Positions 12,595-24,649 of a DNA stretch of 64,000 bases are shown in pieces. The position numbers and the translations under genes are program-made. This stretch comes from Sepioteuthis lessoniana. Taxonomy: Eukaryota; Mollusca; Cephalopoda; Myopsida; Loliginidae. The DNA is taken from assembly GCA_963585895.1 (NCBI GenBank), contig OY757904.1:934907-998906 (forward strand), given 5' to 3'. Below the pieces are notes generated by a model. That model did not search any database and was not told the origin of the DNA. It saw only the letters and a program-made list of their open reading frames with translations. Positions within the stretch are counted from its first letter, which is position 1. Every line of letters begins with the position of its first letter.

Positions 12595-12631
<37 letters not shown>

Positions 12632-13219
12632 TAACAAAATAAAGTTTATTGCTGAGGAGCGTTACTTCCACTAGATCTTGTGTGAAAACTTAAAGTGTAC
12701 AAATTATAATGAAGTAATAATCCATATAATAAAGTAGATAACTAATGAAAATATTTATATCAGAGGAAATATCTAAAGTTTCCAAAAGTTTCAGAACATA
12801 GAAATGGTAGCAGATCTGATTTGATTGTTGCTTGTTTGTGTGAATATGTGCAAATGGGGAAGATGTCTCTTCTACTTCCTGAGCTTTTTATTCTTGTTGG
12901 TAGAAAAATTCAAAGTATCCCATAACCAAGTAGAATGTCAGGGTGCAATGCTGAGTACTCGATATCATTTCTCGGAGTAATATGGGTTACTTGGTAGAGA
13001 GTCATCACCTCACTAAAAATTATATGATGAGTTGTATTAGGTTATATGGCTTCATCATCATCTGCAGCAGCAGCAAATAATTCTTGATTCAGATAATTAT
13101 GATGCTGGTGTTAGTTCTAGGATAACAAGAAATCTAAAATATAGAGGCGGTTATGATGACAAAGAAAGCAACAAAAATATGAGCCAAAATTCAGAATGAT
13201 TAGAAATAATGATAATAAC
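11746..13219. other. AT-rich spacer with (AAT)n
   Basis: An (AAT)n tract occupies about 12594-12629. The minus-strand frame across it is a poly-Leu translation. No LINE coding sequence precedes the tract. Otherwise nothing is recognised. Confidence 0.55.
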
Positions 13220-13221
13220 TT

Positions 13222-13955
13222 AAGAGAAAAACTGAATCTCTTCTAATAGCAGCACAAAACAACGCCATAAGGACCAACCATATCAAACCAAGAATAGATA
13301 ATACGCAACAAAACAGCAAATGCAAGTCATGTGTTGATCAATCATATTATAAGCGAATGCATCGAATTAGCACAGAAAGTGTATAAGATTAGACACTAAT
13401 GGGTGGGGAAGGTGATCCACTGAGAATTATGCAAGAAATTGAAATTTCACCATATGAACAAACAGTATATGCATAACCCAGAATATGTCCTGGTGAATGA
13501 GACGCGCAAACTCCTCTGGGATTTTGACATACAAACGGATCACCTAATCTCGGCCAGACGACCAGACCTAATAATAATCACAAAAAAAGAGAACTTACAG
13601 AATTGTGGACTTTGATGTCTCGACTCACCACAGAGTAAATTTGAAAGAAAGTGAAAAGAAGGATAAATACCTCGACCTTACAAGGGAATTGAAAAAAATC
13701 TGTGGAACATGACAGTGACAATTATACCAATTGTAATTGGTGCGCTTGATACAGTCACCAAAGTATTAATAAAGAGACCGGAGGACTTGGATCTAAGAGA
13801 ACAAGTAAAGACCATCCAAACTCCTGTATTATTGAGATCAGCCAGAATACTGAGAGGAATCTTGGAGACTTGAGGAGATTTGTTGTTACTCAGTCTACAG
13901 TGAAAGACCATCAATTAACACTGATGTGAAAAACTTTCAAGGAGTAATAATAATA
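13222..13955 (+). mobile_element. 3' fragment of restriction-endonuclease LINE, copy C
   Basis: Matches copy A from just before the CCHC knuckle to the 3' end. The knuckle is damaged (13316-13360), because the second CxxC half is followed by a deletion. The endonuclease motif 'RRPDLIII' lies near 13556-13580. The coding end and a short 3' untranslated region finish in TAA repeats at about 13946-13961. Several frameshifts are present. It differs clearly from copy A, so this is an old insertion. Confidence 0.8.
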
Positions 13956-13960
13956 ATAAT

Positions 13961-14345
13961 ATTGGATTGAGAAAAATGGTGTAAATATCAACCTGAATCA
14001 AAAACAGAATCCAAAGAAGCTGTTATTCTCTGGGACTTGGCAATCCAAACTGATAGAAAAATAAAGAACAATAGACCAGATATTATGGTTAAGGGCTATA
14101 AAAGAAAAACATGTCTTCTAACTGATATGTCAGTGTCAACAGATAATAACACACCAGTCAAAGAATATAATAAGTAAATACATAAACCTAGAAATAGAAA
14201 TAGAAAAAAAATGTGGCATCTTGAAACTACCACAGAGATATGATAAAGAAAGGGATAAATATACAGATCCAAAAAGGTACCTGGCAGTCCCTGCCTATAT
14301 GAAATAGAAAAATTACACTTTACGGAACTGTTCATTCTCCTTAAG
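13961..14345 (+). mobile_element. 3' fragment of a second restriction-endonuclease LINE family
   Basis: Encodes 'RPDIMVKGYKRKTCLLTD' around 14073-14126, a PD-x14-D arrangement like the first family. It then gives 'MSV', a YNKISKYKDLEIEIEK-like stretch and a MWHLETTT-like stretch towards 14230, with frame changes. The residues between the shared motifs differ from copies A-C, so this is a related but distinct LINE family. The fragment abuts the TAA tail of copy C, suggesting insertion next to it. Only the extreme 3' coding end is left. Confidence 0.6.
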
Positions 14346-14508
14346 AGAGAGTACTATTTTAATAGGATTGGAAAAGTAACACCCTAACGTATGGATGGAA
14401 TATAGAATACGTATGATTACTAACTTCATTCACCCCACAATCTTCGGTAAAGACGCGCGGTGAAGGATTGTTAAAAAAATCAAAAGTAAAGCTAAAAAAT
14501 TAAAGTAA

Positions 14509-14769
14509 GTAAAGTAAAGTTAGCGACCATAGTCGAGGGTGACCCGGAGGCTCCCTTTTCGATAGCTACTACACCAAGGTGTAGGGGAGGGCGCTACTCC
14601 ATTCCCAGGATTGCTCCACTTTACCCTTGAACCGTACCTTATAATGCTGAGTGTTAAGCAAGGTGGTATCAAGTACCATTTTTAAAGTCTTTGGTATGAC
14701 TCGACCTGGGATTGAACCCAGGTCTCCCGGGCCATTGGCGAACACTCTAACCGCTGGGCCAAAGTCCCG
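14509..14769 (-). mobile_element. tRNA-derived SINE, type 1, copy 3 (reverse)
   Basis: Reverse copy with a short GTAAA-type tail (14505-14520), the conserved GTTAGCGACCATAGTCGAGG body end, a perfect hairpin CTACACC-AA-GGTGTAG near 14567-14583, and B and A boxes at the right end. It is closest to copies 2 and 5. Confidence 0.9.
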
Positions 14770-14859
14770 AAAGTAATAAAAAATCAAAAGAAATCATTCG
14801 ATGAGAAGAAAATAAGATAAAACAAAAACCAACCAAACAACCCCGCCAAAAAAACGAGA

Positions 14860-14875
14860 TTATATATATATATAT

Positions 14876-14934
<59 letters not shown>

Positions 14935-14957
14935 TGTGTGTGTGTGTGTGAGAGAGA
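14860..14957. repeat. Compound (AT)n(GA)n(TG)n microsatellite
   Basis: A short AT run, about 27 GA units, then TG units and a second short GA run. Confidence 0.95.
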
Positions 14958-15201
14958 AAAGGAAAAAGTAGATAACCGAGATACCTATCTATAGAGAAAA
15001 GGCAAGTGCTTTTTTAAGGGATAAGTAATAATTAGACATTTGAAATACAACTGTATCTTGGAGATAAAGTTCTACTACTAAAAAAATCATTGAAAAAAGG
15101 AAAAGAAAAAGGAAGAAAGAAAAGAAACTACATGGTAGCCACTTGATCCTATACTTTTCTCTATAATGATATTCGTTCGTAACTGGCAAATATGACAACT
15201 T

Positions 15202-15238
<37 letters not shown>

Positions 15239-17118
15239 AATAAATCCGTAAACTAACACGTTGCTGGATTTTTATTGTACAGTTTTTTCTAATCTTTGTA
15301 TTTAATATTTACTATTTAACAGCAAATTAAGGGAATTTACTTGGAAAGAGAATATTTCGACAAATGAATATTTGCTGAGTAAAAATCAATCCTTTTTTTT
15401 ATTATTACAGATTCATTTATGTACTGACGTAAATAGAGTCGATAAAAATATATATACACACCTTCATTTCTTTCTCTCTCATCCACATATGTCTTTTTGT
15501 TACTTTATTTATAAAGACAGATATTTGTCTTTGTCATCTCGTACTGAGATTATTTACGCGATTTGCACACGAGAGAGAGCCACCCGTATACTGTGTCCTA
15601 CTGTTGATGAGATACCAGAATTACCTTATGTTTTCATGTGGTTAACTTAATGACACCAATGTGCAAGTGGCACACTATTTGGCGGATTTTTTTTTTTTGT
15701 TTTTGCATAGTCAATCCTTTTTTTGTAGGTTGTTGGGTTTTGACGATGCAAGGAACACCAGGTTTTAATATGGATATTTGCCAAGGCTGACTGGTTGTTT
15801 GTGTATATGCAGTGCTGATGATGCCGGGCACCAACTAGTTTGTTTATTTGACATACCAGCCGCGCTTGCCTGCAAGTGAGCTTTGTATTTGTTCAATGGG
15901 CTTTCAATGTAAACACTTGAGCTTATATTCTAACTGGTCCAAAATCTGTCAACACGGTCAGTTGAGTGAGCCGTCAGCTCTGAGATGATCTAGCAGACAG
16001 AGAGAAAGTTTCCGTTTTAACTAGCAGTGTGAAAAAATAAAAATAAAAGAATGAATAAATAAAAGAAACTAAAGCGACAAATAACCGTTTCCAACAATGT
16101 TTTCACAACATTTTCTCGGCTACTAAATAAGAATGCTAAAATAATAACCAACGAAATATCCTATCTTTAAGAACGTTATATTGTTTATTTTTTCTTATAT
16201 CCGACTATCAGACGATTTCGTAATGGTTTGTTCAATTCTCCAAGTCCTCCACGATAATCAGCTGTGTCCTGAAAAACTGTGTCCCCTTGTACAAAGTTAA
16301 GAGCAGTTGCTGCCGCCTACAATAGAGCATGCTGCTGTACGCATTTTGCATTTTACTTTCCTTCGCTGTTTTACCTCTGCTGCGATAAAAAATTTATATC
16401 AATTTATATTATGAAGATCGGCAAAAAGAAAAAAAAATGAGAGCATCTGTTAGAATAAACAACTTTACCCTTCAGGTAACAGTCATAGTAAAAAGAACTG
16501 CTACAAAATGCTTTGGTAATGACCAGTTTTAGTCTGGCACAAGATCACAATAGTAAGATAATTATTGTTGGTAGACTTGTTGGCTACATATCATTTTACG
16601 GCAGTTATCCTATATTGAAGGAGTGTATGTTTGTATGTATGAATATTACTGAGAGCAAAATTTATATACAGATCTGTACTTCGGCCAAGGATCAAAGTGT
16701 TGCTCTTGGTGTCCTATTTGGGATTAAAGATATTTACACGGCCTTCAGGCTATGATTGAAATGTATCTCTCCTTAGCTAACTTCTCATCTTTGGGCAGAA
16801 CAAGGAAAAAAGTGAGCCTAGTCCTGATGATTCGAATCCTAAGATAGAATCTGTTTAATGGAGAGAGAGAGAGTAGGAGAGACGCTTCTCTGTGCATTCT
16901 TGTCTTGATCCACCATACACATGCAGAAACTCAGGTTATGTCGGCCTCGTGTCGAATTTGTTTTCGTGGAGAAGCGATGAAATCCATGATCAGCGTGTAG
17001 TATCTGTATCTATGTAAAAAATACACACACGCATACACACGCATACAAACATACAGACATACACACATAAACAAACACACACACGTACAAGTATACAATA
17101 CACTTTGCGTTTTATATA
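14958..17118. other. Spacer with a (CA)n tract
   Basis: (CA)n at 15205-15238 is the only clear repeat. The frames at 15372-15834 and 16513-16755 have no recognisable domain. I see no gene. Confidence 0.5.
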
Positions 17119-18715
17119 CACTCCTGGAAAAAATATAAGCTCCCCCACCAAAAAAAATGAAGAAAAAGATATAATTTACAATTTTTAAATGATGAAAATC
17201 AGATATATAAAGATAAGGTTAAGAGACATGTAAATTTAAAATAAGAAGAAATTTCAAATCATTTTTTATATGTATATGTATATACATATATGTTTTTTTT
17301 TATATGTATATGTATATTACCTTTTATGCTAAATTCTAAAATTCATTTTTGACATAAATATCAGACCACCAATAAAAACTAAAGAAAAAAGAACTTAATT
17401 TGATTGAAAAAAAATATTATATATAGTCTACGTAGTATAAAAGCTATTAAAACTGTAATACTTAAAATACTAAAAACAAATGGCCAAAGGAACTAAATTA
17501 CCTGAATTTGAGAAAGGGAAGATTACAGCTCTGAAAAAAATCGGAAAATCTCAGGAAGAAACTTTGAAGGCCTAAGGATGCAGTAAAAGCGTTATCTGCA
17601 ATTATTAAAAAAAGTCCAAATAATTATGAAACAAGAAAATTGACTGGTGGGCCAGAAAAATTATCACCAAGAGGAAAAAAAAAAAAGAAAAGAAAACTTC
17701 GTCAACATAAAAGATATTGAAATCTCCTGTGGATGCTCCTTGCAGTACTAAAACAATTTGAAGGCATTTAAACCACGAAAAAATTAAGCATATGAAAATA
17801 ATTCATCGTCCAAGGTTAACTATGAAGCACAAAGAGAAACGACTGGAATATGCTCGTGAATATCAAAACATGACTGCTAAAGAAAAAAGTTGTTTTCTCG
17901 GACGAAAAGAAATTCAATTTAGACGGTCCCAATAGTTTTCAGAAGTACTGGCACGAAAAAAAAAAAATTCCAGGAGAAGATTATTCAACATGGCATAGTA
18001 GAGGAGGATCTCTTATGATCTGGGGGTGGGGGCTTCTAATTTTCAGAAAAAACTAAAACTACAATTTATCAGAGGTTGACAAAATAAGCAGCTTTTGTGA
18101 AGATGCTAAATGATTTATCTCTCACACGAGAAGAGCGTCGCCTATGTGGAGAAGAATGGATTTTTCAGCAAGATAATGCTGCTATCCACAATGCATCAAT
18201 AACAAAGAAGTACTTGCTTGAAGAAAAAATAAGACTTTTTGACCACCAAGCGTGCTCTCCAGACCTCAATCCTAAAGAAAATTTTTGGGGATTGATTGTT
18301 GCAAAAGTTTATGAAGGCGGTTGACAGTGCTCAGCAATTTCTGAACTCAAAAACAATCTTAGACGCATGGGAAAAAATACCCACGGTTCAACTTCAGAAA
18401 CTAGTTGATAGTATGTCTAGCCGAATTTTTGAGGTTATTAAAGCTAATGGCAGATCTACAAAATATTAAATAAAAAATTTGCCTTTATATTCTGTAATTC
18501 TGCTCATTGGTCTTATATTTATGTCAAAATAAAATTTTGAAATTAAGCATAAATACTAATATACATATAAAAAATAAATTGAAATTTCTTCATATTTTAA
18601 ATTTAATTGTGCTTATGCCTTATCTTTCACATATCTGATTTTCATTATTTAAAAATTGTAAACAATATCCTTTTCTTCGTTTTTGAAGGTGGTCTTATAT
18701 TTTTGTCTAGGGGTG
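17119..18715 (+). mobile_element. Whole Tc1-like DNA transposon, inactive
   Basis: The element is 1597 bp, a normal Tc1 length. It is bounded by TA on both sides (17117-17118 and 18716-18717). The ends are inverted: CACTCCTGGAAAAAATATAAG at the left, and CACCCCTAGACAAAAATATA in reverse at the right. Similarity of the two ends continues inward for about 210-250 bp. A second copy of the end motif (GACATAAATAT.AGACC) lies at the inner border of each repeat (17351-17370 and 18505-18526), which is the IR/DR layout with two transposase sites per end. The left repeat contains an extra duplicated block of TATATGTATATGTATA type. The interior is a broken transposase (separate entry). Confidence 0.92.
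17480..18469 (+). pseudogene. Tc1-type transposase pseudogene (DD34E)
   Basis: The reading frame opens at ATG 17480 (MAKGTKLPEFEKGKITALKK) with a paired-like helix-turn-helix region. It closes at TAA 18467-18469, a span equal to a normal transposase of about 330 residues. The three catalytic blocks are visible: VFSDEKKFN (first Asp at about 17901-17903), WIFQQDNAAIHNA (second Asp at 18172-18174) and SPDLNPKENFWG (Glu at 18277-18279). The second and third are separated by 34 residues. The distance between the first two is not a multiple of three, and further stops and frameshifts occur after residue 30 and after 'YEGG'. The gene cannot give a full protein. Confidence 0.9.
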
Positions 18716-18717
18716 TA

Positions 18718-19382
18718 TGTGGATTATCAACGTGAGAAAATTCTAGAAAACAGATACAATGAATGAAATTATTCAATGTACGTGAGTAGTTGTTTTACAA
18801 AACCGACGGTAAAAATTAAAATGATAAGATTATGTATTTATTCAACAGAAGAAAAAAGTAATAAAAATCGCCTGTATATGACATCATTAATAAAAGTAGA
18901 CATTCATAGAAACAAACCTGACGCGAATTACGCATGTGCGTTGGTTGGCACTAAATATGACTTCTCAGGCTTTTGGCTCCAAATAATTGTAAATCTAATA
19001 GTCGGAAATTTATGGTAGTCAATATTAAAAAAACAATCAAAAATTCAACTCACGACTCTCTCCATAATTCTACACCTTAGAATAATAGCAAAGTTTTTAT
19101 TGATGTCTGCTAGAGCGTTTTATTGTTCTATGTTTCTTATGCAGGTGATGTAATTGCCTTCGCTTTTTTGCTTAACTTGTTTGAGAGAACTGATAACAGC
19201 ATGAAGTAAGTCTAAGGCTTTTATTTGTCCAAATATGGCATTGTGGCTGTTAAGACTGCAAATAATTAAAAAAAGAAAGGAATTAAAAAGCGTGCAAATA
19301 CAAAATAATTCAAAATATCATTTAACATGCAAAAAATGTGAAAAGTACTCAAAATACAAAGGAGAGAAATATTTATACATTA

Positions 19383-19384
<2 letters not shown>
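18718..19384. other. AT-rich spacer
   Basis: No repeat or domain is recognised. The 80-codon frame at 18776-19018 has no known match I can name. Confidence 0.5.

Positions 19385-19451
<67 letters not shown>
19385..19451. repeat. (CA)n microsatellite
   Basis: About 33 CA units. The overlapping Thr-His and Val-Cys frames are artefacts of it. Confidence 0.95.
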
Positions 19452-19453
<2 letters not shown>

Positions 19454-19784
19454 TACATGTATATATACTGGTGATTTCTACATACTTTCACATTTTGGGT
19501 GTCTTTATTCCCTTTCTTTAAAACTGTACACCTGATAGGGAATAATTGTAAAACTATGTTCTTACAACTTTTGAACTGTACAAGTTTCAACTTAGCAGAA
19601 GTTTGTATAACACTTTTTGATTTAATTCATTTAAATTCTATTTGGACAAATTGAAAATCTCACAAATATCATTAAATTGGAAGAAAATTCACAGTTCATC
19701 CGTCGTAGGTAACTAATCATCAAATTTCCAGGTTTTTAAATTCTAAATTTTTCTTTGATCATAATGCAATGATTTTTAAAAATG

Positions 19785-20073
19785 CATACACGCAGACTGT
19801 CTTGAACAAATCCTGGTAGCAACTATCCATAAAACAGCAACGGTACAACTACTTACCTTCCATATGAAAAGATATTCAATTAAGTCCAACATGAAGGAAA
19901 CAAAGATGAACTTATTAGCGACAATCTCTTATGGACTCCTACATATGAACGTGCCAGTATTGACTGATCTTCAAAGAATTACATCAACTCTGTATGGACA
20001 CAAGATGCAACATAAGAAAACCTAACCGATGGATGATATGGATGAATGGTGAGAAAGAAAGCCAGGAAACTCT

Positions 20074-20113
<40 letters not shown>

Positions 20114-20114
20114 A
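19785..20114 (+). mobile_element. RTE-like LINE 3' end with (GAT)n tail, decayed
   Basis: Reads as a worn C-terminus of the RTE-like polyprotein: 'VLNKSW' near 19800, 'DELIS..LLWTPTYERA' at about 19899-19950, and a damaged 'CTQD' region. It ends in a (GAT)n run (20075-20113) where this LINE family carries its 3' repeat tail. The order matches the better copies at 23422 and 38757. Confidence 0.7.
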
Positions 20115-21655
20115 TATAACATGTACAATACAAATGACTGACTGAAAAGGAAAGCGTTAAAATAATAATCCACAATTTAGTAAAAAAGGCTATAGTGCGT
20201 TTAAAGTAAGAAGAAATATTTAACTTGTTGACAAGTGGGTGGAAAGCGAATTAAGGAGATATGGTATTGAAAACAAAGAAAATACGGATAGAGCTATCGT
20301 CTTCCCTCAAGGGACTCATGTGCCTTGTGGGCAGAGTTTGACTCTCCCCACAAAAAAAAAAAACAAAACAAAAAAAACAAGGAAAAAAGCTGGGTTAAAA
20401 ATTTTGCTGCTATAGAAGGACGAATGCCCAAACTAAAAAAATAACTTAAATCGCTTTAACATCAGACCTTAAAATTTTTAAAATATCCAACTTGGGTGAA
20501 AACTTTAGCTGTCAACATATCAATTTATTAATCTAGAATTTAGCTTTATAAGAATAACAAAAAAGGGCACAACTTTGTTTTAGCATTAAGGCTCTTTATA
20601 AGGGAGCGACCAAACTCATAATTTCTCTAGGGACTAATTTGGTGAGTGATCTAAACTGACTGTCACTACAGAAATTTGGAAACATACTGTATATACTTTA
20701 TCTATTTATCTGAAAACAAAATAAACGGCGGTAGTCACAGCTGCATTGAAAGTCAAGAATTCACCGGAAAAGGTCTTGTGCAGAAGATGCGTCGTGTTTA
20801 TCGAAAACCTTCATTGAGTAACTTTTAAGTGTTATGACCGAGAAGACAGATTGCGGATAAAAACGTCAGGAGTTGCTGCTGGAGCAAATTCAGCTTATGC
20901 CCTAAGAGTCATTCCTCAAAGTAATTCTTTTCCATTGCACTCAAATTTATTGAGCCAGGGGCAATACAAGGATCTTGAGGCGTCTTTAAGGTGAAATGCC
21001 CAAGAAATTGGGCAATTTTTTGACACTGATCACCTAATACAATTTGAGTCAACATTGTGTGGCATTTGATATCAGTGGGTTTAAATACATTTTTATATAA
21101 CTTGATCAGAATTTTTGTAGTGGTTTTTTTTAACGAATAAAATTTTGATAATTAAAAAAAATCACCTGGTGATTAAATAAATCCTTTTATGACTCAAAAA
21201 TATGTGAATCTACTTGAAACCTAATGAAGAGAAAACATGACCTACACGACATGGTACTTCTAATAAAAAGTTTGAAGTTCTTTGTGTGTCGTCTCAAAAA
21301 TAGCCTAGTTCCCTTGGCTATTGTAGCAGATATTAAGGGATACCTTTTTATTTATCCTTCTTAGTGCATTGGGGAAGTACTTCCTGGGGGAAGGATGGCT
21401 AGAACGGCAGTTGTTTAAAATGCCATTCAATGGAAATATTCGCACATTATATTTCTTTCAATATTTTATTTTCTATCACCGTATTTTAAGCATCCGTATT
21501 CAGCAACTTCATCATCAAGAGAATACAACTGTATTCATATTTATAAATAAGTATCTATGTATGCGCGCTCGCGCACGGGTGTTTTTGCTCTTGTTTTTCA
21601 TTCAGAGTTTTGATTTATAGACTGATATTTGGGGAAGTTATAATATTTAGTAATT
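20115..21655. other. Spacer, nothing assigned
   Basis: Around 20720-20990 there is a less AT-rich stretch with no identifiable domain. The rest is AT-rich with no repeat family recognised. Confidence 0.5.
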
Positions 21656-21770
21656 ATTGATACGGGATGCTGTCCAGAAGACCTGCCTGAGGCGATGAAC
21701 GATAGGGAAAAGTGGCGAGAGAGGTACAGGGATATCCGTGCTACCAGCACGACATGATGATGATGATGGG
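21656..21770 (+). mobile_element. RTE-like LINE extreme 3' end
   Basis: Encodes 'DTGCCPEDLPEAMNDREKW' followed by 'RERYRDIRATSTT' and ATGATG tail units (21758-21769). It is 5'-truncated to about 115 bp. The sequence is nearly identical to the same segment at 23650-23760, so it is one of the younger RTE insertions. Confidence 0.85.
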
Positions 21771-21962
21771 TAATTATTATTAAAACAAACTCGCATTAGT
21801 TTCAAGAACTTGAAACCTGTGCCAAGATTGTTTTTATTGAATCTATTTAGAATTTTAGTGGTAATAGTTTGCCAAATTCATGAACCACTGGCCGAATGAG
21901 GAGAGACCAAAGATAAAAACTCTATCACATGTCTACGTTAATAATTGCACTTCATTTATGTA

Positions 21963-21963
<1 letters not shown>

Positions 21964-21993
<30 letters not shown>

Positions 21994-22030
21994 CTTCTTC
22001 TTCTTCTTCTTCTTCTTCTTCTTCTTCTTC
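21964..22030. repeat. (TTC)n microsatellite
   Basis: About 22 TTC units, a pure pyrimidine strand able to form triplex DNA. Confidence 0.95.
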
Positions 22031-22166
22031 ATTATGATTCATTTTGCAGGTTGATAGATATACACGCATTTAGCTGAAAACATGCGCTGGCAGACACACA
22101 GAATAAAAACTATTTTAGAAATGAAATGTTTCATATCATATCAACAGGTTGGTTTTTATATCATTG

Positions 22167-22168
<2 letters not shown>

Positions 22169-22216
<48 letters not shown>

Positions 22217-22310
22217 AAACACAAATTCCTCAGAGGATGATTTTATTTATAGAAATATTTGTCAACGTTAAACGTTTCAGTTTTTAGACCTTCACCAAGG
22301 TGTGTGAATT
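22169..22310 (-). repeat. (AT)n tract plus hammerhead-like repeat end
   Basis: The (AT)n tract is 22169-22212. Beyond it, the minus strand reads GGTGAAGGTCT..ACTGAAACG (about 22270-22296). This resembles a hammerhead core (CTGATGA, stem II, GAAA) with substitutions in the first block. The same order, better preserved, is seen at 37172 and 29777. It is most likely the worn end of a Penelope-like or related element. Confidence 0.4.
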
Positions 22311-22484
22311 AAATGAAACGAAAAAGATGGGAGAGTTTTAAAGCATTTTGTTTCCGTTGGTAGCGTCTTATTTTAAATTTGTGTCATATAATCTGTGTTC
22401 CAAAATAATATTGATGATAAATCCCCCATACATATTCGAAACAACTTCTCAACCAAAATCACTGATAAATGAAACAGCACACAA

Positions 22485-22551
<67 letters not shown>

Positions 22552-22562
22552 TATATATATAT
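22485..22562. repeat. (CA)n(AT)n microsatellite
   Basis: About 32 CA units then AT units, ending about 10 bp before the start of a SINE head. Confidence 0.95.
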
Positions 22563-22571
22563 ACAAACACA

Positions 22572-22870
22572 TGGAAGTGCGCGTGGTGTGATGGTTATCG
22601 TCATAGGAAATGGACACGTTGGCCTATGTTCCAATTCTTGACAAGGCTGTTTGTATTTCACCTACCCATGGGAAATGTAAGAATCCAGCTTTTCTTCTAC
22701 CAGCTATTGGTAAACCATTGGAAATACTGAGCTTTCTAATCTTAGTATGCTAACCAGTCTAGGAGAAGGAAAACTAAGGCAATTGGGAAAAGTGTGAATC
22801 CAACTATTCACCTTTCAGTTATTGGTCAATTGTAGGGCAGACAAGGCTCTTTAACCTTGGTATGGCAACT
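22572..22870 (+). mobile_element. tRNA-derived SINE, type 3, copy 1
   Basis: The head has an A-box-like TGGTGTGATGG (about 22583-22593) and a degenerate B box near 22626. The body has two related segments: AACCAGTCTAGGAGAAGGAA at about 22752, and GTAGGGCAGACAAGGCTCTT at about 22832, then TTGGTATGGCAAC. The same body occurs at 30786-31152, and its latter part reversed at about 59130-59200. Confidence 0.75.
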
Positions 22871-23154
22871 GATGTTGGACAAGAAAATCTTAGAATACAA
22901 ATCTGTTAAACTCGACAAAAAAGTTGACTCTGTGTCACATCCTGCTTGTATGGCGGGACACACACACACACATACCCACATATATGAATATATATAGGAT
23001 AGCTTTGGCAAAGAGTAAATGATTGCTTTGATCTAATGATTGCATATATGAGAAACTGACTGTCACCAAGCACCCTTGTCTGTACGTCTGCGCTATTCCA
23101 ACTCAGACAAATATGCTCTATGAACAGCATTTAACCCACTTTTTAGAATATTTA

Positions 23155-23245
23155 TTTCACTCTGGATTGGTAGGTTATCGAGCTTAAGCAATGTGAGTTC
23201 GAATCTTGCCGAAGACAGTTTTTATTTTCTATCCACGCTATTTAA
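23155..23245 (+). mobile_element. Degenerate tRNA-like SINE head
   Basis: A GAGTTCGAATC B box near 23190-23200 is preceded by GGTAGGTTATCGAGC, in tRNA-like spacing. No second copy of the body was found in the window. Confidence 0.35.
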
Positions 23246-23390
23246 TGATATGACTTGAGAATGCTAATAAGAAAACTACAAAATTAGATGAAACATTTAA
23301 ACAATGTTAATGATTGAGATTTCGTTTAAGAAACTCAAATAATATCAATGAATATTTATGACAAAGAAAAAAATTGACACAATTTTTAAT

Positions 23391-23421
23391 TCTCTCTCTC
23401 TCACTCTCACTCTCTCTCTCT
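23391..23421. repeat. (CT)n microsatellite
   Basis: Interrupted CT repeat directly at the 5' truncation point of the RTE fragment that follows. Confidence 0.9.
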
Positions 23422-23770
23422 GCGAGCAATCTTGAACAAGTTCTGGCGACAACACCCCCACAAGACACCAACTGTACGGCCACCTGCCTCCTATCACGAA
23501 AACTATTCAAGTTAGACGAGCCAGACATGCAGGACACTGCTGGAGAAGCAGGGACGAACTCATAAGTGATGTACTCTTATGGACCCCCACACATGGCTGT
23601 GCAAAAGCAGGACGACCAACACGAACATACATTCAGCAACTATGTGAGGATACGGGATGTAATCCAGAAGACCTGCCAGAGGCGATGACCGATAGGGAAA
23701 AGTGGCGAGAGAGGGTCAGGGATATCCGTGCTATCGGCACGACATGATGATGATAATGATGATGATGATA
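23422..23770 (+). mobile_element. RTE-like LINE 3' end
   Basis: Begins inside the polyprotein at 'RAILNK' equivalents. It continues as a single good frame with 'QLYGHLPPITK'-like residues, 'RRARHAGHCWRSRDELISD' (about 23523-23579), 'VLLWTPTHG', 'GRPTRTYIQQLCED' and 'REKWRERVRDIRA'. It ends in ATG/GAT units (about 23743-23770). It is 5'-truncated by reverse transcription, as is usual for LINEs. It is the best-preserved RTE 3' end here, with few breaks. Confidence 0.9.
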
Positions 23771-23974
23771 TATACGTACTTGTAGTTTGTATCTAATCAA
23801 GCAATTAACAGGCGTTGGACGAAAAGTGAACATAAAAGAATCGAAAATGAAATATTTAACTATTAAAAAATTACTCTCAAAATTCCGAGAGAAATATTCA
23901 AGTGTTATATAATTAAGGAATGATTTTTTTATATTAATCATATTTCGTTAATTATATCTTATCATTCAGTTTGG

Positions 23975-24490
23975 TAGGGCTTGGAACTCTTCGGGTAAAG
24001 AGTTCGGGTGTAGAGTCATTGGGTGCAGTTATACGCTTGCGCGCAAAGGATATGACAATCACCATTTGTCATAATAAACCCCAGACAGGAAATAGGGTTG
24101 GAGTGTGGATGACGTCATGCCCGGAAGAGATGGTCCTGAGAATTTGAGGATTTTGAAAGAGAGTCAGTTGAGATTGGACCATGGAGGCAGAAAGTTGAAT
24201 TTCTGCCATTGAGGCATAGAGTTGGATTTGGGTTTTTTCGGATCTCTATCGACAGAGATCTTAAACATCTCAAGATGCGCCGCGCATAGGGTGGAGTCAG
24301 ATAGTATGGTTGGCATTGTAAGAATTGTGTCTCTCATAAACCGAAGCCAGAAGTTGATAAACGCTTTTGTACCTGAACAACAGAGTCCGCCTGTGTTTGT
24401 ATATGTATTGTATTACTGTTGTGATTGATATCATCATAGCTATGGTTATAAAACACAAGTTGAATAAAAAAATGAAATTCGCTTCTGTGT
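23975..24490 (+). other. GC-richer unassigned stretch, possible LTR-like or promoter-like sequence
   Basis: Base composition rises relative to its flanks. The stretch includes a perfect cAMP-response-type site TGACGTCA near 24110, and an AATAAA signal near 24464. The 68-codon frame at 24222-24428 has no recognisable domain. Without a partner copy I cannot define ends. It could be a fossil LTR or a unique sequence. Confidence 0.25.
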
Positions 24491-24649
24491 TTTTTCTCTC
24501 AAAATTTGAAAAAGAAAAAAAAAGTTATTTTCATTGGGCGCTTTAGAGGTTTTTGTATGAAACTGTATCACAAAATTGTTTGGATCTTCAGAATCCTTTC
24601 AGAGTATGTTCCTGAGCTTTTCTATTAGTGCAATTGAGGGGTGCTTTAG

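Noticed and set aside
12594-12629. (AAT)n tract as a LINE 3' tail
   Set aside because: No LINE coding or 3' untranslated sequence could be recognised beside it, unlike the tails of copies A, C and H2.
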